Shown: piece by piece, positions 8,156 through 17,591 of the stretch
Layout: each line of letters opens with the position of its first letter
How positions within the stretch are numbered: the first letter of the stretch is position 1
From: CAVTLG01 sp963735495
GTDB taxonomy: Bacteria > Chloroflexota > Ktedonobacteria > Ktedonobacterales > Ktedonobacteraceae
Length of the DNA: 64,000 bases
Direction of reading: 5' to 3'
Assembly (NCBI GenBank): GCA_963735495.1
Contig: CAVTLG010000007.1
Location: 1-64,000, forward strand
Position numbers and translations under genes: made by a program
Notes under the pieces: generated by a model
What the model was told of the DNA's origin: nothing
The model's database searches: none
Seen by the model: only the letters and a program-made list of their open reading frames with translations

Positions 8156-10783
8156 CTAGCTCTCTGGCAGGGTTGCCAGATGTTCTACAAAAGCATGGAC
8201 CAGGCTCTTCTTACGGTGGCCCAGTAACTCAAAGGTAGCATAACTTTGTGCAGCCAGTGCCTTAGCCCTGCTGAATTGACCCAGTTGCATAGCTACACAT
8301 GCCAGGCCGTATTGCGCCTGAGCGTAGATAGCTCGGCTACCAGCAGGAACCAGGTCCAGCATCTCCAAAAAGTCATATTCGGCGGCCTCAACATTCTGCT
8401 GCTGCAGATGGAATTCTCCCCACGCAGCTAGCTGACGACAGATCAATTGTGGATGTTCGAGCTGGCGAGCCAGGGCGAGTCCTTCTTGCAGGTACCTTCC
8501 TGCCAGGACCAGTTCGCCTTGCCTGATAGCCAGCATCGCGAGGTGTTGCAACAGATCGCTGATGCGTTCACGATGCCCTAACTCTCGCGCCAGGGCCAGC
8601 CCTTCCTGAAAATAGGCTTCCGCCTGTGCTTCCTGGCCTTGCTCCATGACAATATCGCCCAGATTGAGCAGAAGCAAGCTGATGCGTTCACGATGCCCTA
8701 ACTCTCGCGCCAGGGCCAGCCCTTCCTGATAAAAGGCTTCCGCCTCGCTGTCCTTGCCCTGGCGATCTGCAATCACGCCTAGATTGAGCAGAAGCAAGCT
8801 GATGCGTTCACGATGCCCGATCTCACGCGCCAGGGCCAGCCCTTCAGAAAAAAGCGCCTGTGCCCGCGCATAATCCCCCTGGGCATCAGCGATCACCCCC
8901 AGATTAGAAAGCAAGATACAGGTATTCTCGCGGTAGCCCCACTGGCGTGCCAGGGCGAGTGCGTCCTGATAGTACGTTTGCGCCAGGCTATAATCGCCTC
9001 GCTCAGTAGCCACAACACCCAGGTTTGTCAGGAGCAGGCTGACCAGATCGTGATTATCCAGTTGACGCGCTAGATCCAAGCCTTCCTGATAATAGGTCTG
9101 TGCCTGCAGATAATTTCCACGTTTCTTAGCGAGCACGCCCAGATTCTTCAGCAGAGTAGCAATACGTTCGTACTTGTCCTGCTGGCGCGCCAGGACCAGA
9201 GCTTCCTGATAATACATCTCCGCCTGCGTATAGTCTCCCTGCTCGTGTGTGCTTCCTCCCAGCGCTGTCAGCAGACAAATGACCTTCTCCTGATTATCTA
9301 TTTGACGCGCCATGGTCAGCCCTTCATGGGCAAAAGCTGTGGCTCGGTCATAGTTCCCCTGTAAGTGATCAAGGACACTCAGATTTTCCAGGCTTTGAAC
9401 TTTATCATGCGCGCTGCCAGCTCTGGCCACAGCAAGAGAGTTCCTTTGCAGCAATTGCTCGGCCAATGTATACCAACCCCAGCGAAAGAGCAATGGCACG
9501 AGCAAGGCATAGCCACGGATCAGTTCCGCCCAGCATTCGGCTTCCCAGGCCTGATCCAGGGCAGTCAGAATAATGGTACTCTCGCGCTCCAACACCCTGG
9601 CATCGGCGTAGTGCGCCTCAATAAAATCAACGCCGTATCTGATCAGCCTCAGAGAGGCTTCTCTTTCCGGGTCCTGAGTTCGCACATAATCGATGATCAG
9701 AGGATGCAGCATGTAATGCTGTGCATTAATGTGCTCGACTAACCCTGCATCGCAGAGCATAGCAAGCACCTCGACGGTCGTATCTGCAACGGCCAGCACT
9801 ACTTCCTGCGTCAAATAGGTAGGCTTGGCAGGCAAGACAGAGAGGCAACGCAGTGCGTGTCTGGCTGGTAGAGGCAGATGCAGATCACTCACCGCGATCA
9901 CAGATCTGACAGATACCTCTATCCCGTCAGGGATGGTAAGCGGACGCTCATGGGCTGCCTGAGGCATATGTAAGCGCAGACGCTGCTCCACATTGTGTAG
10001 CTGGTCCAGTGCGGCACGCAAACGCCTCGGTTGGCCCATCAGGGCATTGCTGCCTAGATACTTGCTCATGAGTGTGAGTGACAGGGGATGTCCACCCACG
10101 GCGTTTACCAGGGCTAAAGCAGTCGCACGTTCGTGTGGCAAGATCTCCGGCACGAAACGCGTCAGCAATTGCACGCCGGCAGCTTCCTCTAACTCAGGAA
10201 TATGCATGGCCCGCTCACCAGATAGGTGCATGGCAATGTGCGCAAAGCGTGTTGTCAGTAGATAGCCACATCGAGTACTACTTACCCGCAGTGCTTCAAA
10301 ATCTTCCACTTGCCAGACATCGTCAAATACTAACAAAAAACAATGCGTAGCAATGATAGCCTGTAACGCCTGAATCCAGGCATTTTGACGGTCTTTCTTC
10401 TCTTCCTCACGTATAGTGATGCCTAGTAGCATCCCCCAACGCCGCAGCAAGCCAGAAACATACGGCTGCAGTCCCAGACCTGCCCATAACACCCCATCAC
10501 TAAATTGTGCGCAGATATCCTGATCGTAGGAGAGCGCAACAGCCAGAGCCGTTTTGCCCACACCAGGTAAGCCGTAGAGCGCAAGACTACGCTCAGTTAG
10601 CACCTGTTGCTTGAGCTGTTGGAACAGTGAATCACGTCCAACCAGTCTGCTCATACCAGTCAAAGGCGGAGGCCTGAGGGGATCATACACAACGCTTGTT
10701 TGCTCATAAGATGGTTCGGAATGTGATGCAGATGAGACAGGCCGAGTATGCGGAAGTAAAAGAAAAGCTGAGTCCTCATACAT
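8156..10783 (-). CDS. NB-ARC/TPR STAND NTPase without a DNA-binding domain
   Basis: 875 residues from ATG 10783, chosen because GGAGAG lies nine bases upstream; the frame is open further but with no signal. Walker A is GLPGVGKTA (about residues 71-79), kinase-2 is FLLVFDDVW, followed by LLTTRFAHIA and a GHPLSLTL (GxPLAL-like) motif. The C-terminal half is TPR repeats of 40 residues, several nearly identical at DNA level. Unlike its relatives at 4190 and 52136 it lacks an XRE domain; the first 45 residues are low-complexity. A role as a signal-sensing partner for another regulator, perhaps the nearby winged-helix protein, is inference only. It converges on that gene and lies just upstream of ureC in the same orientation. 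Confidence 0.88.
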   Translation of the reverse strand: MYEDSAFLLLPHTRPVSSASHSEPSYEQTSVVYDPLRPPPLTGMSRLVGRDSLFQQLKQQVLTERSLALYGLPGVGKTALAVALSYDQDICAQFSDGVLWAGLGLQPYVSGLLRRWGMLLGITIREEEKKDRQNAWIQALQAIIATHCFLLVFDDVWQVEDFEALRVSSTRCGYLLTTRFAHIAMHLSGERAMHIPELEEAAGVQLLTRFVPEILPHERATALALVNAVGGHPLSLTLMSKYLGSNALMGQPRRLRAALDQLHNVEQRLRLHMPQAAHERPLTIPDGIEVSVRSVIAVSDLHLPLPARHALRCLSVLPAKPTYLTQEVVLAVADTTVEVLAMLCDAGLVEHINAQHYMLHPLIIDYVRTQDPEREASLRLIRYGVDFIEAHYADARVLERESTIILTALDQAWEAECWAELIRGYALLVPLLFRWGWYTLAEQLLQRNSLAVARAGSAHDKVQSLENLSVLDHLQGNYDRATAFAHEGLTMARQIDNQEKVICLLTALGGSTHEQGDYTQAEMYYQEALVLARQQDKYERIATLLKNLGVLAKKRGNYLQAQTYYQEGLDLARQLDNHDLVSLLLTNLGVVATERGDYSLAQTYYQDALALARQWGYRENTCILLSNLGVIADAQGDYARAQALFSEGLALAREIGHRERISLLLLNLGVIADRQGKDSEAEAFYQEGLALARELGHRERISLLLLNLGDIVMEQGQEAQAEAYFQEGLALARELGHRERISDLLQHLAMLAIRQGELVLAGRYLQEGLALARQLEHPQLICRQLAAWGEFHLQQQNVEAAEYDFLEMLDLVPAGSRAIYAQAQYGLACVAMQLGQFSRAKALAAQSYATFELLGHRKKSLVHAFVEHLATLPES
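8561..8860 (-). repeat. Near-identical 120-base tandem repeats coding TPR units
   Basis: Blocks starting at 8561, 8681 and 8801 share GCTGATGCGTTCACGATGCC and the following CGCGCCAGGGCCAGCCCTTC almost unchanged, with a period of 120 bases (40 codons, one TPR). The first two copies are identical for about 50 bases. This degree of DNA identity suggests recent duplication or gene conversion within the repeat tract. Confidence 0.85.
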
Positions 10784-11157
10784 AACAAATATCTCTCCGC
10801 ATATCGTATGTTCACCTTTGAAATGGGCATGACTTTTCATTACTTTATAGCCCGATGCGAATAAGTATACACTGCACTCAAGCAACTCCTCAAGTCGTAG
10901 ATAGGGACAAAAAAATGAATATATCACCACAATGCAGTTCCAAGTGCCCATTGCCACGATTTTTGAGGAGGGTATCCGCCGGAGAGAGCTGCGCAATGCA
11001 GAGCAGGGCGGCCTGCCCGCTTTTTCTGCGGCTTACCTGTTTATGAACATGCTCTCGTGCTTTACATCTCAGCAAAACGAGCAGGGCACAGCGCGGGATC
11101 ATGTAGGGGACCCCGGCCCAACGTTTTTCCGCAAGGATAAAGATCCCTCTTCTCCGT

Positions 11158-12882
11158 CTAAAAGAGAAAGTAGCGTTGCGCCAATGGTAGAACGGTCGCC
11201 GGTTCGCAGGTCAGTAACTCACCATCAGCTCGTACCTCATACGTCTCAGGATCAACTTCTATGACCGGCGTCGCGGCATTATGGATCATGCTGGCCTTGC
11301 CAATACTACGGCACTGCTCGACTGCCACGGCAGTTTTGTGGAGTCCCAGTTTGCTCGGTACATTTTCCGCCAGCGCCGCTTGCGACAGGAATGTGAGGCT
11401 CGTGGCAGCAGTCGCTGCGCCAAAGGAGCCAAACATAGGGCGGTAGAAAACGGGCTGCGGCGTCGGAATAGAAGCGTTCGCATCACCCATCAGGCTCCAT
11501 GCGATAAAACCGCCTTTGACAATCATCTCCGGCTTCACGCCAAAGAAGGCTGGACGCCATAAAACCAGATCGGCCAACTTGCCAGGTTCAATTGAGCCAA
11601 CGTGCTGAGCAATACCGTGCGTAATAGCCGGATTGATCGTGTACTTTGCCACATAGCGTTTGACACGGAAGTTGTCATTACGCACAGCATCTTGTGGCAG
11701 CGCGCCGCGTTGCACCTTCATCTTATGCGCGGTCTGCCAGGTACGCAAAACGACCTCGCCCACGCGTCCCATGGCCTGTGAGTCGCTGGAGAGCATACTG
11801 AAGACACCAAGATCGTGTAAAATGTCTTCTGCGGCAATGGTTTCTGGCCGAATACGGCTTTCAGCGAAGGCAACATCTTCAGGTACCTGGGGATTGAGGT
11901 GATGGCATACCATTAACATGTCTAAGTGCTCGGAAAGGGTATTTGTTGTAAAGGGCATGGTAGGATTTGTCGAGGATGGCAAAATATTCTGGTAAGCCGC
12001 AATACGAATGATATCCGGTGCATGACCACCGCCAGCACCCTCTGTATGATAGGTATGTATCGTCCGACCGGCAATAGCGGCAATGGTATCTTCAACAAAA
12101 CCGGCTTCGTTAATCGTGTCCGTATGGATCGCGACCTGCACATCGTAGGCATCAGCAACCTTGAGGCACGTATCAATGGCGGCAGGTGTCGTTCCCCAAT
12201 CTTCGTGCAGTTTTAAGCCGCATGCGCCAGCTTGAATTTGCTCGATAAGCGGGGCCTCCGTAGCTGTATTGCCTTTGCCCAAAAATCCCAGGTTGACCGG
12301 CCACGCCTCGGCGGCCTGTAACATACGAGCAAGGTTCCACGCGCCTGGAGTACAGGTTGTCGCATTCGTACCGGTGGCTGGCCCTGTACCACCGCCAATC
12401 ATTGTGGTGATACCGCTGGAGAGCGCCTCGTAGACCTGTTGGGGTGAAATAAAATGAATATGCGAGTCGATGCCGCCAGCCGTCACGATCATATTTTCGC
12501 CAGCAATCACCTCTGTACTGGAGCCAACGACAAGATCAGGATCGACGCCCTCCATGGTATCGGGATTGCCAGCTTTGCCCACCTTCACGATGCGCCCATC
12601 CTTCACCCCAATATCACCTTTCACAATGCCCCAATGATCAATGATGAGCGCATTGGTAATCACGAGGTCAAGCGCTCCATGTGCGCCTTCTCTGATCGCG
12701 CGGCTGCTCTGGCCCATACCATCACGAATAACTTTGCCGCCGCCGAAGGTGATTTCATCGCCATAGGTGGTGAAATCTTTCTCCACCTCAATCATTAGTT
12801 CAGTATCAGCCAGGCGCACACGATCACCTGTCGTGGGACCATAGAGATCGGCATAGGTGCGGCGCGGAATGTTTAAACTCAT
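11158..12882 (-). CDS. ureC: Urease alpha subunit
   Basis: 574 residues from ATG 12882 ([16 protein letters not shown]), with GGGAGAG upstream; the frame stays open for another 77 codons but without family similarity. All catalytic elements are present: nickel ligands H141 and H143 (GGIDSHIHF), carbamylated lysine K224 ([10 protein letters not shown]), H253, H279 ([15 protein letters not shown]), the flap Cys326-His327 (MVCHHLN) and D367 ([11 protein letters not shown]). It hydrolyses urea with UreA and UreB. The gene is on the strand opposite ureAB and needs its own promoter, which would lie in the 300 bases shared with the divergent acetyltransferase gene. Confidence 0.97.
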   Translation of the reverse strand: MSLNIPRRTYADLYGPTTGDRVRLADTELMIEVEKDFTTYGDEITFGGGKVIRDGMGQSSRAIREGAHGALDLVITNALIIDHWGIVKGDIGVKDGRIVKVGKAGNPDTMEGVDPDLVVGSSTEVIAGENMIVTAGGIDSHIHFISPQQVYEALSSGITTMIGGGTGPATGTNATTCTPGAWNLARMLQAAEAWPVNLGFLGKGNTATEAPLIEQIQAGACGLKLHEDWGTTPAAIDTCLKVADAYDVQVAIHTDTINEAGFVEDTIAAIAGRTIHTYHTEGAGGGHAPDIIRIAAYQNILPSSTNPTMPFTTNTLSEHLDMLMVCHHLNPQVPEDVAFAESRIRPETIAAEDILHDLGVFSMLSSDSQAMGRVGEVVLRTWQTAHKMKVQRGALPQDAVRNDNFRVKRYVAKYTINPAITHGIAQHVGSIEPGKLADLVLWRPAFFGVKPEMIVKGGFIAWSLMGDANASIPTPQPVFYRPMFGSFGAATAATSLTFLSQAALAENVPSKLGLHKTAVAVEQCRSIGKASMIHNAATPVIEVDPETYEVRADGELLTCEPATVLPLAQRYFLF

Positions 12883-13181
12883 ACCAGTTACTCTCCCGTT
12901 TCTTAACAAAGTCCTGGGCCTGCAATCTTCCAAAAGCAGGAGGTTTTTCCTGCTCTCACTCCTTAAGTATATCATCCTATAACATGGCCTATGATAGCGG
13001 ATAGACAGAGCTCCAGCCGCTGCATCATTGCGTCTATGCCCGCATGCGTTGCATAATAGGATTGTTTGGCAAAGCTGAACTTTGGTACATACATTTGCAA
13101 GAGATGCGATCAACCCAGCAGCAGCAGTAACATAAAACCATATTTTCCTGTTATAAAAGGCAAAAGAAAGTACAAAAGTTT
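12883..13181. other. Divergent promoter region between ureC and the GNAT gene
   Basis: About 300 bases that must hold both promoters. The segment from about 13110 to 13180 is AT-rich (CCATATTTTCCTGTTATAAAAGG) and could carry the forward -10 region. No operator palindrome or riboswitch was recognised. Confidence 0.4.
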
Positions 13182-14348
13182 ATGACAGACATTGTAATCC
13201 GCCAGGTGCAGGGTGAAGAAATGTTCGCCATAGCACGCCAGTTCGAAGGTTATGCCTTCCATCCTTCGCCACCACTACCCAGCCTTGCAGAGGTAAAACA
13301 GTGGTCTAATTATTTTGAAGATGGTGTGCATGTTGCTTTATTTGAAGATGGCAAGCCTGCTGCATACGCCGTTTGCTCACCTCTGCTACAGAATGTCCGT
13401 GGTACGCTCTACCGTTGTGGAGGACTGTTGGACGTCTCCACTCATCCAATGGCGCGACGCAAGGGCTATGCTCGTCAATTATTGTGTCACCTCTTTGCTG
13501 CCATGTATGAGGCAGGGGTACCATTCTCTACGCTGTATGCATTCCGCGAGTCTTTCTATACACGATTGGGCTATACGACTTTCCCGCAAGCGCATATTAT
13601 TCATTTTGATCCCTCATCACTGGTGCCATTGCTCAAAAAAGACCTGGCCGGACACGTGGAGTTGCAGGAGGCCACACAAAATTTTGCGGCACACCGGGCA
13701 TTTCTGGGTCAACAGCAGCGCAAGATACACGGTATGGCCCTTTTTCCCCACAAAGCCTATCACAATCAGTACTGGTTAGCGACTGCTCTGCTGCATGATG
13801 AAATAGCCGGGCTCATGCTTTATCAGGTCAAAGATGCAAGTAATGGTTTACAGATGCAGGTGTACAAATTCCATTATGATAACAGCCAGGCTAAGTATCT
13901 CTTGCTCGAATGGTTTGCGCGCCATGCGGACCAGATCAAAGACGTTGAACTTAAGTTGCCGCCCTATGAGTTGCCAGAAACATGGTTCCCTGATATGAAC
14001 ATCACGATTGGTTCAGCGCACGCGCCCATGGCTCGTATCATTGACCTGCAAAAGATGGCTGGCATGCAGAGTGGACCAGGGCAGTTCTCGGCGTACGTCA
14101 ACGATGTCCAATGTCCCTGGAATAGTGGCAGCTACCGTTTTGAGACCGTCGATGGTTTGCTCCATATCAGCCAGAGTAGCAAGACAGATTGCCATCTGAG
14201 CATACAGGCACTTTCAGCGCTGGTTTATGGCACACACGATCCCGAAACCTTTGCACTCCGCGAATGGGGCAACCCAACACCAGAGATACAGGCCAGCATG
14301 CGCAGTATGTTTCCGTCAGCGTTGCCCTACCTCTACGAAACTTTTTAG
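13182..14348 (+). CDS. Eis-like GNAT-family N-acetyltransferase
   Basis: 388 residues with the Eis layout: an N-terminal GNAT domain containing the acetyl-CoA loop (VSTHPMARRKGYARQLLCHLF), a second degenerate GNAT domain in the middle, and a C-terminal SCP2-like sterol-carrier fold (GSYRFETVDGLLHI...LSIQALSALVYG) ending in a Tyr-Glu-Thr-Phe tail. Eis-type enzymes acetylate amines on small molecules, including aminoglycosides in some bacteria, using the C-terminal carboxylate as general base; the substrate here is unknown. ATG 13182 fits the domain start. It lies within the urease locus between ureC (divergent) and ureG (same strand), with no obvious functional tie. Confidence 0.85.
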   Translation: MTDIVIRQVQGEEMFAIARQFEGYAFHPSPPLPSLAEVKQWSNYFEDGVHVALFEDGKPAAYAVCSPLLQNVRGTLYRCGGLLDVSTHPMARRKGYARQLLCHLFAAMYEAGVPFSTLYAFRESFYTRLGYTTFPQAHIIHFDPSSLVPLLKKDLAGHVELQEATQNFAAHRAFLGQQQRKIHGMALFPHKAYHNQYWLATALLHDEIAGLMLYQVKDASNGLQMQVYKFHYDNSQAKYLLLEWFARHADQIKDVELKLPPYELPETWFPDMNITIGSAHAPMARIIDLQKMAGMQSGPGQFSAYVNDVQCPWNSGSYRFETVDGLLHISQSSKTDCHLSIQALSALVYGTHDPETFALREWGNPTPEIQASMRSMFPSALPYLYETF

Positions 14349-14505
14349 CACGTGCCATAATAGAGAGAGCAGGCACACATCGACGTCGCCATACTCACAT
14401 CGGACCGAGCGCAGCGTCTGGTTCCAGATCGTGGCGGCCTTTCCCGGTCTGTGATTGTTTTCACACAGCGTTCTCGATCATACCACCTGATAGAAAGGGA
14501 CAATC

Positions 14506-15243
14506 ATGGCAGAGCACACCACTTCACGAGCGTTCAGAGTCGGCATTGCTGGTCCGGTGGGTAGCGGCAAAACAGCTCTTGTCGATAGCCTGAGCAAGCG
14601 ACTCTACCCTACCTATAATCTTGCTGTTGTCACTAACGATATTTATACGACGGAAGATGCGGAATTTCTGCTACGCCAGGGCACGTTACCGCGCGAGCGC
14701 GTGCGCGGCGTAGAGACGGGAGGCTGCCCGCATGCCGCCATTCGCGAAGATGCCTCGATGAACCTCGAAGCAATAGCCGATCTGGAAGATAGTCTGCCGG
14801 GGCTGGAACTCATCTTCGTCGAGAGCGGGGGCGATAACCTGGCTGCGGCCTTCAGTCCCGAACTGGTTGATATCTCCATCTACGTTATCGACGTATCCGG
14901 CGGCGACAAAATACCGCGCAAAGGTGGTCCCGGCATCACACGCTCAGATCTGCTGATCATCAACAAAATCGATCTGGCACCTTATGTAGGTGCTTCGCTG
15001 GCCGTCATGGAACGCGATGCGCGCCAGCAGCGTGGAGAACGTCCTTTTATCTTCACCAACCTCAAAGATGCCACTGGCCTGGACGCCGTTGTGGCCTGGT
15101 TAGAGCAGTATCTGCGCACAGCGCCAGAGCAGCGCCGCACCCTCATCGACGCACATGCACCCTATATCGGGCAACCACATAGCCACGATCACGAGCACAA
15201 CCATAGCCATGATCACGAGCATGTAGGGCCTCATCAGCACTAA
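14506..15243 (+). CDS. ureG: Urease accessory GTPase UreG with histidine-rich C-terminal tail
   Basis: 245 residues from ATG 14506, preceded by AGAAAGGGA. This SIMIBI-class GTPase powers nickel delivery to urease. The P-loop is GPVGSGKT (residues 16-23), the metal-binding Cys-Pro-His is at 74-76 ([15 protein letters not shown]), with [25 protein letters not shown] and the [11 protein letters not shown] guanine motif. The last 21 residues hold ten His, in repeats of HSHDHEH. Most UreG proteins end near residue 205; such His-rich tails are more typical of UreE, which is absent here, so the tail may store nickel in its place (inference). A terminator follows. Confidence 0.96.
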   Translation: MAEHTTSRAFRVGIAGPVGSGKTALVDSLSKRLYPTYNLAVVTNDIYTTEDAEFLLRQGTLPRERVRGVETGGCPHAAIREDASMNLEAIADLEDSLPGLELIFVESGGDNLAAAFSPELVDISIYVIDVSGGDKIPRKGGPGITRSDLLIINKIDLAPYVGASLAVMERDARQQRGERPFIFTNLKDATGLDAVVAWLEQYLRTAPEQRRTLIDAHAPYIGQPHSHDHEHNHSHDHEHVGPHQH

Positions 15244-15319
15244 AAGGGATATGCAAGCAGAGACATAAGCGCGAATTTCGTATTGACAGGCGCATAGCTT
15301 GCTATAGAACGCTATCGCC

Positions 15320-15356
15320 AACAGGCCACCCTATCGAGGAGTGGCCTGTTTTGTTT
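15320..15356 (+). terminator. Rho-independent terminator downstream of ureG
   Basis: A perfect ten-base stem (AACAGGCCAC / GTGGCCTGTT) with an 11-base loop followed by TTGTTT. It lies 77 bases after the ureG stop. Confidence 0.88.
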
Positions 15357-15669
15357 GCCTTCGTTTCTAAAAGAGCAATGGCACGTGCTGGCCTCACTAA
15401 ACGAGCCTGACAAGCCATATCGTAACCTTACTACATATTTTATAGCAACCTCATCTATATTTCTTAAAGAATATTTCTTAAATATTCTATACATCAAATC
15501 CACTTTTTTAACAAAATGAATACCTAAGATACACCAGAAAGATACCTAAAAAATGCCTATGTTGTTTTATGCTAGGAAAGGAGTATGGTCTAGCCATCCA
15601 TCAAAAACAGCAGAGTATAAGAAATATCTCAGACAAACATGCGCAAGATTGCGCGGAAGGAAAGGTTTC
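15357..15669. other. Intergenic region before the protease gene
   Basis: About 310 bases, AT-rich from 15430 to 15550. The protease frame remains open back to 15553 but the favoured start is 15670, so the AT-rich part probably contains its promoter. No specific site was identified. Confidence 0.4.
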
Positions 15670-16716
15670 ATGTTAGGGAAAACAAAGCGTTTCGCAGTAC
15701 TGCTCATACTATTACTCCTTGTAAGTGGACTCAGTGCTTTTAGCGGAGGTAGTGCAGCCGCTAAGGGTGCCGCTCGTCCGTCAGTCATATCGTCCGGGCA
15801 ACAGGTACAACCGGCAGTATCATCACAAACATACTGGACAGCGGCACGGATGAAGGCGGCACGCTCGGCAGATAACCTGGTGAGCACAGCTAAACTTACA
15901 AAGCAGGCTGCTCATACAACCTCTTCTGGCTCGGCCAAGCCAGTTGCTCCCACCGTCCATCCCACATTAAAGTCAAGCGTACAGCCAAACGTACATAGTG
16001 CAGTTGTCACACCAGGTGCCTATTCGCTTCCATCTGGTGCTTATTCGTCTTACCCCTATTCAACAATAGGCAAAGTCTTCTTCACTGACCCGCAGACCGG
16101 ATATGGTTACGTCTGCTCTGGAGCAGCAGTGAATAGCGCAAACCTGAGCGTTGTTGATACGGCAGGCCACTGTGTTGTAGCAGGCGGTTCTGGTTCAAGC
16201 ACCCCTGACTGGTATACAAACTGGGAGTTTTGTCCACAATACTATTATGGATCTACCCCGTATGGATGCTGGTCCGAGAGACAAGCGGTCACGTCCAGTG
16301 ACTGGTACTACTCAGGTTCTCTTGAAGACGACTTCGGCGATGTTGCTGTCTGGGCCAATGGTTACGGCAATCTCGTGAATGTTGTTGGTGGAACAGGCTG
16401 GGCCTATGGACAAGCAACAAGCCAATACTTCTATCCTTTCGGCTATCCAGCGGCATCTCCTTTTAACGGAAATTCCATCTACTACTGTGCAGGTTACGGT
16501 ACAGCTTACGGTTACGACGATGGGACGGTCATCTCTGTCTCTTGTGATATGACCGGTGGTTCTAGCGGAGGCCCATGGCTTATTTCACTCAATGGTACAT
16601 TTGGGTATGTCAATGGGCATAACGATTTCAAGTATACAAGCGATCCTTCTCACATGTACTCACCATACTACGACAGTGACTGGTATAACGTGTTCAACAC
16701 AGCACAAAACTTGTAA
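15670..16716 (+). CDS. Secreted trypsin-like (S1) serine peptidase
   Basis: 348 residues from ATG 15670 (GGAAGGAAAGG upstream), chosen over 15553 because it places a standard signal peptide at the N-terminus: charged MLGKTKR, a leucine-rich core to about residue 20, then AFSGGSAAAKG. Residues 35-125 are a Ser/Thr/Pro-rich propeptide or linker. The chymotrypsin-fold domain has His167 (VVDTAGHC), Asp224 (DDFGDVAVW) and Ser299 (TGGSSGGPW). Paired Cys in the domain fit an extracellular enzyme. It resembles secreted proteases of filamentous soil bacteria; the substrate is unknown. Confidence 0.9.
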   Translation: MLGKTKRFAVLLILLLLVSGLSAFSGGSAAAKGAARPSVISSGQQVQPAVSSQTYWTAARMKAARSADNLVSTAKLTKQAAHTTSSGSAKPVAPTVHPTLKSSVQPNVHSAVVTPGAYSLPSGAYSSYPYSTIGKVFFTDPQTGYGYVCSGAAVNSANLSVVDTAGHCVVAGGSGSSTPDWYTNWEFCPQYYYGSTPYGCWSERQAVTSSDWYYSGSLEDDFGDVAVWANGYGNLVNVVGGTGWAYGQATSQYFYPFGYPAASPFNGNSIYYCAGYGTAYGYDDGTVISVSCDMTGGSSGGPWLISLNGTFGYVNGHNDFKYTSDPSHMYSPYYDSDWYNVFNTAQNL

Positions 16717-16748
16717 GAGGTGATCCTGGAGGCTGGCTCATATTCTCG

Positions 16749-16774
16749 GGGATGAAGGGCACGCTCTTCATCCC
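16749..16774 (+). terminator. Hairpin after the protease gene
   Basis: Stem GGGATGAAG / CTTCATCCC with an eight-base loop, 33 bases after the stop codon. There is no U-run, so intrinsic termination is uncertain; it may only protect the mRNA 3' end. Confidence 0.45.
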
Positions 16775-16878
16775 TACCACTCTCTATGAGGAACTTTCTA
16801 GCGTCGGACAACGTCCAAAGAAGGGAAAGGGAACTCATATGTTGAGCAGGCACACGATTGAAAGAAAAGGAGACGCTC

Positions 16879-17289
16879 ATGCGTCATTTATCACGCTATC
16901 TTCTTCCTTGTCTGGTTGCATTGTTCGCGCTGGTAAGTTGCGGTCAGAGCCCGTCTGGAGGGAGTTCTACCACATCACAAAATGCCTGTGAGAAAACCTC
17001 CAATGTGAGGGGTACGATTACTTCTATTAAAAACGTGATCACAGGAAACTTTGTTGGCAGCTTTCTACTCAATGGCACCAAAGAGCAACAGGCAACGTTT
17101 GACCTGGTTGTGGTGCGTGTAACATCCACAACCCAGGTGTTTGAAAAACAAGGCACTGTCTGTCGTTCGCTCTCATTTGCCAACCTCAAGCAGGGACAAC
17201 GGCTCCAAATTCAAACCACAGGCACAACACTCCAAAGCTATCCTCCTCAGGTTGAGGCCACAGAGATCGTCATTTTGTCTGGTGTATGA
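16879..17289 (+). CDS. Small predicted lipoprotein
   Basis: 136 residues starting at ATG 16879 (AAAAGGAGA upstream). The N-terminus is a lipoprotein signal with lipobox LVSC at about residues 18-21, then a Ser/Gly/Thr linker. The mature part has a beta-rich pattern (VRGTITSIKNVI...ATFDLVVVRVTSTTQVF...FANLKQGQRLQIQTTG...PQVEATEIVIL), similar to small OB-like or DUF5666-type repeats that bind or tune a partner; this family link is tentative. It lies 160 bases after the protease and may be exported with it. No enzyme motif is seen. Confidence 0.7.
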   Translation: MRHLSRYLLPCLVALFALVSCGQSPSGGSSTTSQNACEKTSNVRGTITSIKNVITGNFVGSFLLNGTKEQQATFDLVVVRVTSTTQVFEKQGTVCRSLSFANLKQGQRLQIQTTGTTLQSYPPQVEATEIVILSGV

Positions 17290-17591
17290 ATTGGATTTTG
17301 GCAATCCAGAGCTACTAATAGATGCTCTGCTGTTGAACCGCTACCTAATTTCGTAGAGGCAATGCAGATGATTTGTCTTACAAGCCAACCGGGCCAAACA
17401 TGCTGTATGTATGTTGATACTTCTGCTATGGTTCTGGCTGCTGGTTCCACTCTATTTTCATTCATCATATACCCCTATAAGGAGACAGAAAGCTAAATTT
17501 ATATTTTTACCTTTACGTTTTATGATATGATATAATTAAAGGGGAACATCATATATATTGAGTCCAGAAGCAAAGATAGAAAGAGAAAATC
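17290..17591. other. Intergenic region before the SecB-like cassette
   Basis: About 300 bases. The segment 17495-17560 is strongly AT-rich (ATTTATATTTTTACC, TATGATATGATATAATTAAAGG) and includes a good -10-like TATAAT at about 17530, a likely promoter region for the cassette. Its -35 element is not certain. Confidence 0.45.

Noticed and set aside
12883..13113. 77-codon N-terminal extension of UreC
   Set aside because: UreC family begins near [15 protein letters not shown], and GGGAGAG lies before that ATG; the extension has no similarity and occupies the divergent promoter region.
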